DNA of 64,000 nucleotides from DATFKA01 sp035268885 (GCA_035268885.1 DATFKA010000012.1:36675-100674), one strand, 5' to 3'; shown: positions 36,366 to 44,911, counted from the stretch's first letter. Made by a program: numbers and translations. The notes: generated from the sequence alone by a model not told the origin.

Positions 36366-36373
36366 TATCTTTG
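36366..36373 (+). promoter_or_regulatory. -7 promoter box for the PorT-like gene
   Basis: TATCTTTG matches TAnnTTTG, giving a leader of about 65 bases to the ATG at 36446. A TTTG at 36329-36332 is too far upstream to be a usual partner. Confidence 0.55.
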
Positions 36374-36445
36374 TCCTGAAATATGGCTTTACCATTTTCA
36401 GCTTTCGATCTAAGATCATCGAATTTTATTACAAAAACCAAATAC

Positions 36446-37327
36446 ATGATAAACGTTAGAACGATTAGTCTCTTTGTACTCCTGGCCCTGCCTTTCTGCC
36501 TGACGGCTCAGGAGATTAGTGGTGGTTTCAAAACGGGCTTAAATTTCTCCAAATTTGATGGTCCGGTACTGGAAACCGCCGATGGCGAACCGCTGGAATC
36601 CTTTGGTTATACCACCGGTTTTCACGTAGGTGCCATTGTCAATTTCAAACTGACGGATATTTTCGGGTTCCGTTCGGAGCTGTTATATTCACAAAAAGGT
36701 ACCAATTATACCTACTCCGGTGATTCTTACCTGAGATTGTACAACCAGTTGGGAGACCGAAATATCGTATTATCCACTGAGCGTAATACCACCATCAGTG
36801 TAACCAACTCTCATATCGATATACCCATTCTCGCCTACGTAAGACTGGGTCGGTTTGAATTTGCCGGCGGGGCAAATGCCGCCGTTTTATTGGGATCCGT
36901 CGCAACGGGAGAAGTGGCCTTCCGGGAGGTAAACACCTCGGTAGGACAGCAGCTGGGCGATATCGTTGTTACTTACGACGCCAATTACTTTCAGGACGGT
37001 TACCAGATTGACAATTTTAGTGATCCAGAGACGATTACCATTGTGAACACTCCCTATACCATTCCGACGATCATTGGTGGTTATTACGACGCCAATGATA
37101 GTGAGGAAAATTTGTATCGCCGTTTTGACGTGGGGCTCAACGCCCAGGTTGCCTTTTATCTCAATCAGGGACTATTCCTCAGTACGCGTCTGAATTACGG
37201 CCTGATGGATGTGACCAACGAAGAGCAGGATATCGATTACCGAAACCTGAACAATGGACAGGTGATTACCCGCAATGATTTTGACCGGAACTTTTCGCTG
37301 CAGGCCTCTTTAGGCTTTAGTTTTTAA
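36446..37327 (+). CDS. PorT-like outer-membrane beta-barrel protein
   Basis: The 293-residue protein has a signal peptide (1-20, ending PFCLTAQ) followed by a barrel with the start typical of this family: SGGFKTGLNFSKF, TTGFHVGAIVNFKLTDIFGFRSELLYSQKG split over strands, and a final strand NFSLQASLGFSF ending in Phe. It is predicted to form an 8-10 stranded barrel in the outer membrane; some relatives take part in the type IX secretion system, others are of unknown role. A long tyrosine- and aspartate-rich extracellular loop lies at about 165-220. Confidence 0.82.
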   Translation: MINVRTISLFVLLALPFCLTAQEISGGFKTGLNFSKFDGPVLETADGEPLESFGYTTGFHVGAIVNFKLTDIFGFRSELLYSQKGTNYTYSGDSYLRLYNQLGDRNIVLSTERNTTISVTNSHIDIPILAYVRLGRFEFAGGANAAVLLGSVATGEVAFREVNTSVGQQLGDIVVTYDANYFQDGYQIDNFSDPETITIVNTPYTIPTIIGGYYDANDSEENLYRRFDVGLNAQVAFYLNQGLFLSTRLNYGLMDVTNEEQDIDYRNLNNGQVITRNDFDRNFSLQASLGFSF

Positions 37328-37375
37328 GTTAGAAGTTGTTTAGTTGGAGGGAATCCTCCGACTGGCCGCAAAAAT

Positions 37376-37407
37376 AAATCCTGCCCGTATGCATACGGGC
37401 AGGATTT
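37376..37407. terminator. Bidirectional terminator (32-bp perfect palindrome)
   Basis: The arms AAATCCTGCCCGTATG and CATACGGGCAGGATTT are exact inverses with no mismatch. It lies between the convergent PorT-like and CBS genes. Confidence 0.85.
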
Positions 37408-37431
37408 CTTACAAAATGGGTATGCTGTTTC

Positions 37432-37890
37432 TTATTTCTTATTGGACAATATTTGATCCGAAGTAACCTCCTCACTATTCAACTTTTTGATAATGTCAAA
37501 GCTAGTCACAATACCGACCAGCTCTTTCTTATCGATTACGGGTATAGCGTGAAAGCGATTCACCATAAAGATTTCCAGCGCTACATTAATCCGATCCTCC
37601 GGACTTAATTTGGCCAGCCCCGTAGTCATAATATCCTCGGCGGTATAGGCACGCAGGCGTGCATAGTTTACAAACCGGTCTTCCTCGTTGCGGCTAAAGC
37701 CCCTAAGGAAATACATAAAGTCTGATTTACTAATGATGCCGACCATTTCGCGGAAACGCACCACCGGAATATGGTGGATATTGTTTTCATCGAAAATTTC
37801 TTTGACGGCGGTAAGCTTATCCCCCGGATTCACCGTAATTAAATCCGTGGTCATGATGGTTTTGATGGGAGCCAATACATTCATATTCAT
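37432..37890 (-). CDS. CBS domain pair protein
   Basis: The 152-residue protein consists of two CBS motifs: MTTDLITVNPGDKLTAVKEIFDENNIHHIPVV (split over strand-helix-strand) near residues 14-50 and IMTTGLAKLSPEDRINVALEIFMVNRFHAIPVI near 90-125, each followed by a GIIS/GIVTSFDI strand. Such stand-alone CBS pairs bind adenosine nucleotides and sense energy state; the partner is unknown. There is an alternative start two codons later. Confidence 0.92.
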   Translation of the reverse strand: MNMNVLAPIKTIMTTDLITVNPGDKLTAVKEIFDENNIHHIPVVRFREMVGIISKSDFMYFLRGFSRNEEDRFVNYARLRAYTAEDIMTTGLAKLSPEDRINVALEIFMVNRFHAIPVIDKKELVGIVTSFDIIKKLNSEEVTSDQILSNKK

Positions 37891-38001
37891 TCAATTTTAA
37901 TTTCATTACTAAGATGGGGGTTTATTGCCTGATGTGTTTTGAGAATGATCAGGAGGTCTCGATGATTTTTATCAATCCCAGAATCACTCCTTAAAATAGG
38001 T

Positions 38002-39585
38002 CTAAAATTTACTTTTTACTAATCTTGATTTCCCTTTTTTATAGCTTATCATAAAAAGGTCTCCGTAGGCTTTCTCTCCCAGTTGTGACAATTCCTCCTT
38101 TCCAAGTAACCAATTAGCCATGGCCGGGATGGTATTTGAGTGCCCGACGACCAGCAGGTTTCCCCCCTGGTGGTTAGCAACAAAATCGAATACATGGGTC
38201 ATATCGGTCGGAGGATAGGTCCGGACAGATTGTCCCAGGGCTTCCGCTAAAGGTTGTGCCGTCTGCCTGGTGCGCTTGTAAGGTGTACTGTAAATGGCAT
38301 CTATATTTTTGTCCTGCAATACCGCTGCTAAACGTTCTGCCCGTTTTTCACCTTTCGCATTGAGATCGGGATCTCGGGTGCCATCGTCGGCCTTTTCTGC
38401 GTGCCTGGCCAGATAAAGCCTAGTCTTCTTTTTGTAGGCCCGATTCCGTTTGATGTAATAAGGTAAAACCACTTCCAGCAGGTCGAAAACAGAAAAGCGC
38501 TCTTCTACTTTCGAGGAATAAGGATCAGTATTTAGCTGGAAGGCAATCGCCAAATCGTAATCAGGTAAATAAGCCATTAGGGATAAATAGCCGGGCATGA
38601 ACCCCGTGTGCCCGTAGGCCAGACCGTGACTGGTCGCGAAGATTTCCGTACCCAGACCATAACCCGTGGCGGGGTTTACTTCACCCGTTTGTCGATTGAC
38701 CGGCCTGAACAACTGCTGATGGCTAGCCGAAGAAAATACTTTGCCACCATAAAAACACTTTGCCCAATTAGCCAGGTCAGCCGAGTTGGTAACGAAGCCA
38801 CCCCCCGTCCATTCGAATTGAGGATTCAGACCATAATGCCCGACTTCCGCAATCTTCTCACCAAACAAATCACCAAACAACCGACCGCTGTAGGCGGCTG
38901 TTAGCTTATCGATTTTGGCTTGTACAGCCGGTTCGGTTTGCGCCAGCTGACAGGGCCGCAGCACTTGCTGCTGGACCAAATCGTATATCTTTTTTCCAGT
39001 CACTTCCTCCACAATAGCGCCGAGAATAATATAATTGGCATCTGCGTAAGACCAGCCCTCTCCAACTGGAAAAACGGGTTCTGCCCCCAAAATAAAGGCC
39101 AGGCGCTCACCAGCTGTCCACTGCTTTTCGGGTTCAGCTTTTATCGTTTGCCATAACTGCTCTGCGTAGACATATTCCGGAATACCAGAAGTATGGTTCA
39201 TTAAGCTTCTCAGGGTAATGCCCTCCGCATTGGGTAGCTGACTAAACCAATCCGCCTTACCCAGGTACCGGGCAGCTTTGGCATTCAGGTCTAAAGTTCC
39301 CTCTTCTACCAACTGCATAATTAAGGCCGCAAAAAAAGTTTTCCCAATACTACCGGCTAACATCCGATGCTGGGAGTTTAAGGGTAAATTAAGATCGGGA
39401 TCGGCCATTCCAACCACCGTGGTTTCCTGTTTTTTGTTATTTAATACCGTTAGACTGATCCCTGGAATTCCCTTCTTTTCCAATTCTAATTTCAGGGCTT
39501 GTTCTAAATTTTGCGCCGCAGCGAAAACGGGTCCCAAAAGGATAATGGTCAAAAGAAGCGATCGTACGGGTGAAAATAATGTCAT
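38002..39585 (-). CDS. Fusion: exported serine hydrolase + histidine phosphatase
   Basis: The 527-residue protein has a signal peptide (about 1-24, ending VFAAAQ). A beta-lactamase/DD-peptidase-like domain follows with SIGK as the S-x-x-K motif, YADANY as the second and GHTGFMPG as the third, and then a C-terminal histidine phosphatase domain (from about residue 375) with RHAEK at its start and GHSNT at its end. The second domain resembles SixA/phosphoglycerate-mutase-type phosphatases. Both halves keep their active residues. Joining them in one periplasmic protein is unusual; the ORF is continuous, with no sign of a frameshift. The start at 39585 gives a proper signal peptide. Confidence 0.85.
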   Translation of the reverse strand: MTLFSPVRSLLLTIILLGPVFAAAQNLEQALKLELEKKGIPGISLTVLNNKKQETTVVGMADPDLNLPLNSQHRMLAGSIGKTFFAALIMQLVEEGTLDLNAKAARYLGKADWFSQLPNAEGITLRSLMNHTSGIPEYVYAEQLWQTIKAEPEKQWTAGERLAFILGAEPVFPVGEGWSYADANYIILGAIVEEVTGKKIYDLVQQQVLRPCQLAQTEPAVQAKIDKLTAAYSGRLFGDLFGEKIAEVGHYGLNPQFEWTGGGFVTNSADLANWAKCFYGGKVFSSASHQQLFRPVNRQTGEVNPATGYGLGTEIFATSHGLAYGHTGFMPGYLSLMAYLPDYDLAIAFQLNTDPYSSKVEERFSVFDLLEVVLPYYIKRNRAYKKKTRLYLARHAEKADDGTRDPDLNAKGEKRAERLAAVLQDKNIDAIYSTPYKRTRQTAQPLAEALGQSVRTYPPTDMTHVFDFVANHQGGNLLVVGHSNTIPAMANWLLGKEELSQLGEKAYGDLFMISYKKGKSRLVKSKF

Positions 39586-39691
39586 ATGCTTTTTTGCGAA
39601 AGCTAAAAAGAAAACCGGAGTGCCCGGATTTTTTTCTACAAAAAGCAATAGTCAACATATTAGCGGCTCTCTCGTTCTAGAACAAACACAA

Positions 39692-40618
39692 ATGATGTAT
39701 AACAGGATTATTAAATCGATCAGCGTATTTTTCATATTCAGCTTATTATTGACGGCCTGTCAGCCAAAAGAATCTACTAGTGTAGCAGAATTAGTCAGTG
39801 AAAGAGATGAACTTTCTACCCTGGCACAAGCGATTCAGACTTCCGACCTGCTGAATACGCTGGATGAGGAAGGGCCATATACTATTTTCGCACCCAGCGA
39901 TGCGGCTTTTGCCGCTTTCCCAGATTATACCCCAGATCAACTATTACTGGAAGGTAACCGGGAAACACTCAACGAAATCTTAAAATATCATACACTTTCT
40001 GGTAAGATAATGGCATCCGATCTGACCGATGGTCAGGCCACGGCCACCGTACAGGGAGAGAAAGTAATCATTAATACTGGAGAAGCGGTAAAAGTAAATG
40101 GTACCACGGTAACGGCGGCCAATCTGGAAGCCGACAACGGTGTCATTCATATTATTGATGAAGTATTATTACCATTGTCCATGCAAAAGAAAACCATTGC
40201 CCAGGTAGCTATTGCTGACGACCGCTTAAGCACACTGGTTACTGCCTTAAAATCAGCAGATCTGGTTAAAACATTACAGGGCAAAGGCCCATTTACCGTA
40301 TTTGCACCAACTAATGAAGCTTTTGCCGCTTTACCCGAAGGCACGGTAGAATCTTTACTAAAACCCGAAAACAAAGAGTTGCTGGCTTCTTTGCTCACCT
40401 ATCACGTGGTGGCTAATCCATTAAAGGGAGAAGATTTGGTAGAAGGAACTGATTTAATTACCATACAGGGTGAGCCCATAAAGGTAGAAGTAAACGATCG
40501 CGGAAAATCAGTAGGCGGCGCACTGGTCATTAGTCCAGATATTAAGGCCTCTAACGGGATGGTCCACGTGGTCAATACCGTAATGATTCCACCATCAATG
40601 GCCAGCGAGGTACAGTAA
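39692..40618 (+). CDS. Lipoprotein with two fasciclin (FAS1) domains
   Basis: The 308-residue protein has a lipobox (LLTACQ) and two FAS1 domains (about 35-165 and 170-305). Each has the H1 motif (YTIFAPSDAAFAAFP; FTVFAPTNEAFAALP), the LKYHTLSG/LTYHVVAN middle helix and the H2-like ending (NGVIHIIDEVLLP; NGMVHVVNTVMIPP). FAS1 domains mediate adhesion, including biofilm and surface binding. It is divergent from the serine hydrolase fusion. A terminator follows it. Confidence 0.93.
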   Translation: MMYNRIIKSISVFFIFSLLLTACQPKESTSVAELVSERDELSTLAQAIQTSDLLNTLDEEGPYTIFAPSDAAFAAFPDYTPDQLLLEGNRETLNEILKYHTLSGKIMASDLTDGQATATVQGEKVIINTGEAVKVNGTTVTAANLEADNGVIHIIDEVLLPLSMQKKTIAQVAIADDRLSTLVTALKSADLVKTLQGKGPFTVFAPTNEAFAALPEGTVESLLKPENKELLASLLTYHVVANPLKGEDLVEGTDLITIQGEPIKVEVNDRGKSVGGALVISPDIKASNGMVHVVNTVMIPPSMASEVQ

Positions 40619-40646
40619 ACTATTGATTATAAACGACTTGACTAAT

Positions 40647-40688
40647 AAAAAGCTAAAACGGGCAACTTGCTTGTTTTAGCTTTTTTTT
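40647..40688 (+). terminator. Terminator after the fasciclin gene
   Basis: AAAAGCTAAAAC pairs with GTTTTAGCTTTT around an inner GCAA/TTGC pairing, and eight T follow. Confidence 0.85.
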
Positions 40689-40718
40689 GTAAGTTTATTG
40701 TTAACCAATCCATAGCAG

Positions 40719-41108
40719 ATGCAGCAAAGCCAATCTCTTATAATAATTGGCCCCAGTAAAAAGGGCGGGAGAGGCGTTTTCTCAACTGCATTCATTTCCA
40801 AAGGCACACTTATTGAGACCTGCCCGGTCATTAGCATGCCCAAACAGGCACGCAGCAAATTGGACCAGACCATGCTGCACGATTACTACTTCATCTGGGG
40901 AGAAGCGGATCAACGATGCGCACTCGTACTGGGTTATGGCTCTCTTTATAATCACGATTACCAGCCAAATGCGGAGTACGAGCCCGATTACCAGCATGAT
41001 CTTTTGAGTTTCTATGCCCGCCAAGATATAAAAGCGGGCGAAGAAATCACGGTTAACTACAGCGGTGACCCTGCCGGAGACATGAATTTATGGTTTAAAA
41101 CCTGCTAA
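40719..41108 (+). CDS. SET-domain protein (putative protein-lysine methyltransferase)
   Basis: The 129-residue protein is a compact SET domain: KGGRGVFSTAFISKGTLIE at the start (the SAM-binding GxG), YGSLYNHDYQPNAEY for the N-H-x-x-x-P-N motif, and KAGEEITVNYSGD with the catalytic tyrosine at the end. It has no pre-SET zinc region. Bacterial SET proteins methylate lysine side chains of proteins; the target is unknown. The next transcription units downstream are the duplicated small-peptide genes. Confidence 0.9.
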   Translation: MQQSQSLIIIGPSKKGGRGVFSTAFISKGTLIETCPVISMPKQARSKLDQTMLHDYYFIWGEADQRCALVLGYGSLYNHDYQPNAEYEPDYQHDLLSFYARQDIKAGEEITVNYSGDPAGDMNLWFKTC

Positions 41109-41187
41109 AGCTTGTCCATTTTATCCCTTTGGAACAATACTCCACCTTTTTGCAACAATGAGTAACCCACACAGCTCTAATCTATCC

Positions 41188-41195
41188 TATATTTG
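41188..41195 (+). promoter_or_regulatory. -7 promoter box, copy A
   Basis: TATATTTG matches TAnnTTTG within the invariant upstream block. No TTTG box at standard spacing was found; the nearest TTG is 35 bases upstream. Confidence 0.6.
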
Positions 41196-41233
41196 TACTA
41201 TACGAAGAAATAAAAAGGTAAACCATAATCCCA

Positions 41234-41308
41234 TTGAACATATTTACGCTACTTGACCCTTATCAAAAAAAAGAACGAATAGCCCAATTAAACAGAGATA
41301 GATTTTAG
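41234..41308 (+). CDS. Small protein of 24 residues, duplicated unit A
   Basis: This short ORF uses a TTG start and encodes 24 residues, with IFTLLDPY at positions 3-10, a basic stretch KKER at 12-15 and RDRF at the end. Copy B (41513) has the same frame with ATG; relative to B there are three length changes (3, 3 and 6 bases), all multiples of three. This pattern suggests selection on the peptide. It has no signal peptide or TM helix. The transcript would start near 41200 and end at the terminator 41362-41398. No similar named peptide is recognised; a coding role is an inference from the frame preservation. Confidence 0.55.
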   Translation: MNIFTLLDPYQKKERIAQLNRDRF

Positions 41309-41361
41309 TGTCTATGTAACGCTACGAAAAACCAAACTTAGTTCCTTCAAACTTTTTCATA

Positions 41362-41398
41362 AACGTCTTGTGTGCAAATCACAAGACGTTTTTTCTTT
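41362..41398 (+). terminator. Terminator of unit A
   Basis: AACGTCTTGTG and CACAAGACGTT form a perfect 11-bp stem with loop TGCAAAT, followed by TTTTCTTT. Confidence 0.9.
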
Positions 41399-41458
41399 AT
41401 TGGAACAATACTCCACCTTTTTGCAACAATGAGTAACCCACACAGCTCTAATCTATCC

Positions 41459-41466
41459 TATATTTG
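41459..41466 (+). promoter_or_regulatory. -7 promoter box, copy B
   Basis: TATATTTG in the same position as in copy A. Confidence 0.6.
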
Positions 41467-41512
41467 TACTGTAACGAAGAAGTAAAAAGGTAAACCATAA
41501 TCCCATAGTCCC

Positions 41513-41593
41513 ATGTACATATTTACGCTACTTATTGATCCTTATTTAAAAGAACGGAACGAACAACCAACTTTAAACACAAACAGATTTTAG
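41513..41593 (+). CDS. Small protein of 26 residues, duplicated unit B
   Basis: This ORF starts with ATG and encodes 26 residues: IFTLLIDPY at 3-11, KER at 13-15 and a NTNRF end. It aligns with copy A (IFTLLDPY, KKER, RDRF) with in-frame indels only. It is preceded by AAAAAGG 24-30 bases upstream, so no typical ribosome site decides the start. It is followed by a conserved ~54-base 3' segment and a terminator. It could be a small regulatory protein, a dual-function RNA or a toxin-like peptide; none can be shown from sequence. Confidence 0.6.
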   Translation: MYIFTLLIDPYLKERNEQPTLNTNRF

Positions 41594-41645
41594 TGTCCAC
41601 GTAACGCTACGAAAAACCAAACTTAGTTCCTTCAAACTTTTTGAT

Positions 41646-41681
41646 AACCGCCTTACTTAACCCGTAAGGCGGTTTTTTTTT
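41646..41681 (+). terminator. Terminator of unit B
   Basis: AACCGCCTTAC and GTAAGGCGGTT form a perfect 11-bp stem with loop TTAACCC, followed by a T-run. The stem sequence is unrelated to that of unit A, while shape and position are kept. Confidence 0.9.
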
Positions 41682-41742
41682 GTTATCCCATTTGGTCTTC
41701 GAATAATTTTGCTACTTTTAGTACAAGCAAACACCTGAGACC

Positions 41743-44700
41743 ATGCATCAAGAAAAGGAGTCAAACCTGGAAGACACGGAATGGTTATTCGGAAAATTGT
41801 TCGACAAAAGTTTCCTTCAAAGAGGTATTGTACCACTCCTACTAGCCTATTTGAGCTATCACCTTTATCTCTACTTTACCATTAGTGGCGAGCTTTCCAC
41901 GGCAATAGAGATTACCAGGTTGGCCCTGGGTGTTTTTGCTTATATACTGCTCGCCTTCTGGTTATTAGGCATCAACTATTCCTTCCGGACAACGAAATTT
42001 ATTTCCAATACCTACCGGTCAAAGCGCCTATTCCCCTTCCCGGACTGGCGTGAGCGGCCTTATTTCTATTTTCTACTCGGTAATGGTTTACTTTGTCTGG
42101 TATCACTACTGGTCTGGCCATCGGTCCTGATTATGTTGCATTTGGGGGCGCTGCTCCTCTTACTGCTGTACCGCTTTTTTGCCCTGGCCATCAACGACTA
42201 TTACTATCACATCCGGTACCATATCAGTTATTTTTATCCCTCTATTCTATCCATCGTCATTCTGGCCTTTGTGATTGCTAAACAGGAGCAGTTTGGAGAT
42301 TTTTTCCTCGAATTAGCCGGTGACCCCATCAACTTTATTGCTTTTTCCCTGATTTTTGGTGTATCCGTTATTACCGTCTGGTTTGCGCCCTCTTATCTGT
42401 ATTTCACGGATCACTTTCAGCTCGACAGGGAAAAGGAAAAAGCCATTTCCAAGCGATTTGGTATCTGGCACCGGGGCTTTTTGATTTTACTATCCATCGC
42501 GACTTATCTATCCCGACTGGTGCCGGGACTCTTTCATTTTTTGTACCGCTATTTCGCTCGTAACCGGACGGAATCAGACCTAATGAATCTTTTGTGGAAA
42601 CACAAGAATGAAATTAACAGTCACATCACTTACCAGTGGGAGTCCAAGGGGTTTACCATCGTTCGCCAGTTGTTAGGTATCTTTTACGTGGCCACTTTGG
42701 CCTCCTTGGCAGGAAACGTCTGGTTGAAGAGTTTTGGCATAGAGTGGCTCTCCATGAGCTCAGCAATCTTACTGTTGAGTATTCTATTACCCCTTTTTAT
42801 CAGCTATCTTTATTTTTACCACTTTGAAAAACGAAAAGATGGAGACCTGAACAAATTCCGAAAGGTTTTACGGTACAGTTGGATAGGTATCACCGTAGTC
42901 TTTTTCCTATTGAACCTCAGCCTGATGGTAATGACCACCCTCAACTGGGCAGACTATCAGGATAGCCGCCTCTTCTTAGCCCTCTTCATTTTTATTCTTA
43001 CCACCATTTTCACCACCATCCCATTAATTTGTTATGGATATACCTTCCAGCGTTTGTATTATTTTTTATTAATCCGTGATGTTCCCCACCTCACCCCCCT
43101 AAAAAAGTATGCTCGTTTTTTTATTGCGATTATCCTTGGCTCTAACGCTTCCGTGGCCGGGCTCAGCCTCTTTCTTGTCCTTTTTATGTTGTTCGTTCCC
43201 TTTGAAGCGGTGTATTTATTTATTGGTGAAATCAATACCATCAATATTTATATCCTGCTGGTTAACGGTCTCATTGCCGGAATTACATTAATTGATCGCT
43301 TTATGCGGATAAGAGCTAAAGTCTTACGGATGTATTCCCCAAAGCCCAATCGGCTAAATAGTACGGCCCGTACCTGGGCCCTCATTCTCTTTCTTGTCCT
43401 TCCCGTAGCTTTGGTGCTGCGAAGCCGGGGTAACAATTACCATATCGTACCTTACACAGAAGAGAAGCCCACTCCTATTTCGCTGAGTAATTATACGCAA
43501 CAGTATATCGATCATTTGCAAACTCAGGCAGATTCCACCCAACCTATTATCCTTATTGCCGCCGACGGAGGGGGGCTAAAAGCGGCCAGCTGGACCATGC
43601 TCAACCTACACTATCTGGACTCCCTGGGACTTTACGATGATCAGGTTTTTTTGATGGCAGGTGCTTCGGGCGGCTCGCTCGGCCAGGGTTTGTATACCTA
43701 CATGAAGGCACAAGACCTTTCTCTAGACCAGATAGAAGGTATTATCAAACGTCTGAGCGATATGAATTTCGTCTCCGGCGATCTAACCGGCGTCATGACC
43801 CGCTGGCCTTATAACATCCCCCCCAATATTGGTAACTGGCCCAAAAGCACCCAGGATCGTATGGAAGCTATGACGGAGACCTACTTCAATACCATCCAAA
43901 AAGAAATAGGTCAGTCGGTAAGCGCGGAAAACCAGTGGTCCTACAAGGCTCTCAGGCAAAAGCCCTATACGGCTCTGTGGAATATGCGAAATACCGAAGC
44001 CGTGCCCCACCTGCCCGTCTTTATCGCCAATTCGGCCCGGGCCGAAGACGGGGTTAAAGCCTGGACGCATCCCTTCGAAGTCGATGAATTTATCAGTGCC
44101 GGGGCCGTCGACCTAAGTATTTACTCCGATCAATCGCATGATTTGACCCAGTACATTTCTTATCCCGACGCCCTCTTCCTTACCAATCGTTTTCCCATTA
44201 TGAGTCCGGCGGCAAAAATCAAAGGGAAGGGCCACTTTATTGATGCCGGGGCCGTCGACAACTCCGGACTGGAAACGCTCATCCAATTCCTGGCAAAAAT
44301 GAAGGCCCAGGCGATACAGGGAGATAGTACCTTCCAACAGTTCTTCGAATTAGCGGCAAAGCGCCATATCAAAGTAATCAGTATCCGGCATTCCCGCGGG
44401 CGCTTTATCGATGAATTATTTACCGGGACGGTGGAGGGTGCCCTGGAAAACACCAATCGCAAATCAGAATTAAGCGCTTTCTTTGGTGCGGTCGTATCGG
44501 CCGGTATTTATGGAAAACCCAAAGTTATCGACGAGATTGTGGCTCATGGCGAAGCGGAGCAACTTTTTCATATCGATACCCTGCTGGAAGTCAACTTGCC
44601 CTTCCGGCTGACCCCTAATAAAATAGAAAGCCACTTCTTCCGAAAGATTGATCCCCTGGCTTTCGATCAAATAAAAACAGATATTGACAGCATTAATGCA

Positions 44701-44847
44701 GAAATTGAGCGGGTACACGGCGGGGCACGCATGGTCGAACCGGCTCTGGGGCGGCTGTTATCCAAGCCTTCCCAAACCTATATGCAAAAAATGCTCTATT
44801 ACCCGGGGGTGATGAACAAGTATAAAGCATTAAAATCCAACAATTAG
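41743..44847 (+). CDS. Large membrane-anchored patatin-like phospholipase
   Basis: The 1034-residue protein has an N-terminal half (about 1-560) with roughly 11-12 hydrophobic helices and a C-terminal patatin-like hydrolase domain. The oxyanion motif DGGGLKAASW lies near residue 605, the nucleophile serine in GASGGSLGQG near 640, and the catalytic aspartate in DAGAVDNSG near 833 (the patatin DG[GA] motif). It probably hydrolyses lipids at or in the inner membrane, with the active domain tethered to a large membrane platform. No other domain is recognised in the membrane half. Such a size and layout are rarely described. It follows the small-peptide units on the same strand but has no terminator-free link to them. 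Confidence 0.82.
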   Translation: MHQEKESNLEDTEWLFGKLFDKSFLQRGIVPLLLAYLSYHLYLYFTISGELSTAIEITRLALGVFAYILLAFWLLGINYSFRTTKFISNTYRSKRLFPFPDWRERPYFYFLLGNGLLCLVSLLVWPSVLIMLHLGALLLLLLYRFFALAINDYYYHIRYHISYFYPSILSIVILAFVIAKQEQFGDFFLELAGDPINFIAFSLIFGVSVITVWFAPSYLYFTDHFQLDREKEKAISKRFGIWHRGFLILLSIATYLSRLVPGLFHFLYRYFARNRTESDLMNLLWKHKNEINSHITYQWESKGFTIVRQLLGIFYVATLASLAGNVWLKSFGIEWLSMSSAILLLSILLPLFISYLYFYHFEKRKDGDLNKFRKVLRYSWIGITVVFFLLNLSLMVMTTLNWADYQDSRLFLALFIFILTTIFTTIPLICYGYTFQRLYYFLLIRDVPHLTPLKKYARFFIAIILGSNASVAGLSLFLVLFMLFVPFEAVYLFIGEINTINIYILLVNGLIAGITLIDRFMRIRAKVLRMYSPKPNRLNSTARTWALILFLVLPVALVLRSRGNNYHIVPYTEEKPTPISLSNYTQQYIDHLQTQADSTQPIILIAADGGGLKAASWTMLNLHYLDSLGLYDDQVFLMAGASGGSLGQGLYTYMKAQDLSLDQIEGIIKRLSDMNFVSGDLTGVMTRWPYNIPPNIGNWPKSTQDRMEAMTETYFNTIQKEIGQSVSAENQWSYKALRQKPYTALWNMRNTEAVPHLPVFIANSARAEDGVKAWTHPFEVDEFISAGAVDLSIYSDQSHDLTQYISYPDALFLTNRFPIMSPAAKIKGKGHFIDAGAVDNSGLETLIQFLAKMKAQAIQGDSTFQQFFELAAKRHIKVISIRHSRGRFIDELFTGTVEGALENTNRKSELSAFFGAVVSAGIYGKPKVIDEIVAHGEAEQLFHIDTLLEVNLPFRLTPNKIESHFFRKIDPLAFDQIKTDIDSINAEIERVHGGARMVEPALGRLLSKPSQTYMQKMLYYPGVMNKYKALKSNN

Positions 44848-44881
44848 TCAGGAGCCGGCAGGTACGATACCTTATTTTATT

Positions 44882-44889
44882 TACCTTTG
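44882..44889 (+). promoter_or_regulatory. -7 promoter box for the GT-C gene
   Basis: TACCTTTG matches TAnnTTTG and lies 22 bases before the GTG start at 44912. Confidence 0.6.
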
Positions 44890-44911
44890 CCCCTCAATTA
44901 ATCCACGCGGG

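Larger units (their letters stand above)
41130..41362 (+). repeat. Tandem duplication, copy A of the small-peptide unit
   Basis: Copy A (41130-41362) matches copy B (41401-41646). The first ~70 bases are identical (41130-41199 against 41401-41470), as is most of the ~54-base segment after the ORFs. The ORF itself is more divergent. Each copy is followed by a different terminator hairpin. Confidence 0.92.
41401..41646 (+). repeat. Tandem duplication, copy B of the small-peptide unit
   Basis: Second copy of the unit described at 41130-41362. It differs mainly inside the ORF and in the terminator. Confidence 0.92.

Noticed and set aside
37331..37341. A further copy of the GAAGTTGTTTA end of the 2623 element
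   Set aside because: Only about 11 bases match and the rest of the element is absent; chance or a remnant cannot be told apart.
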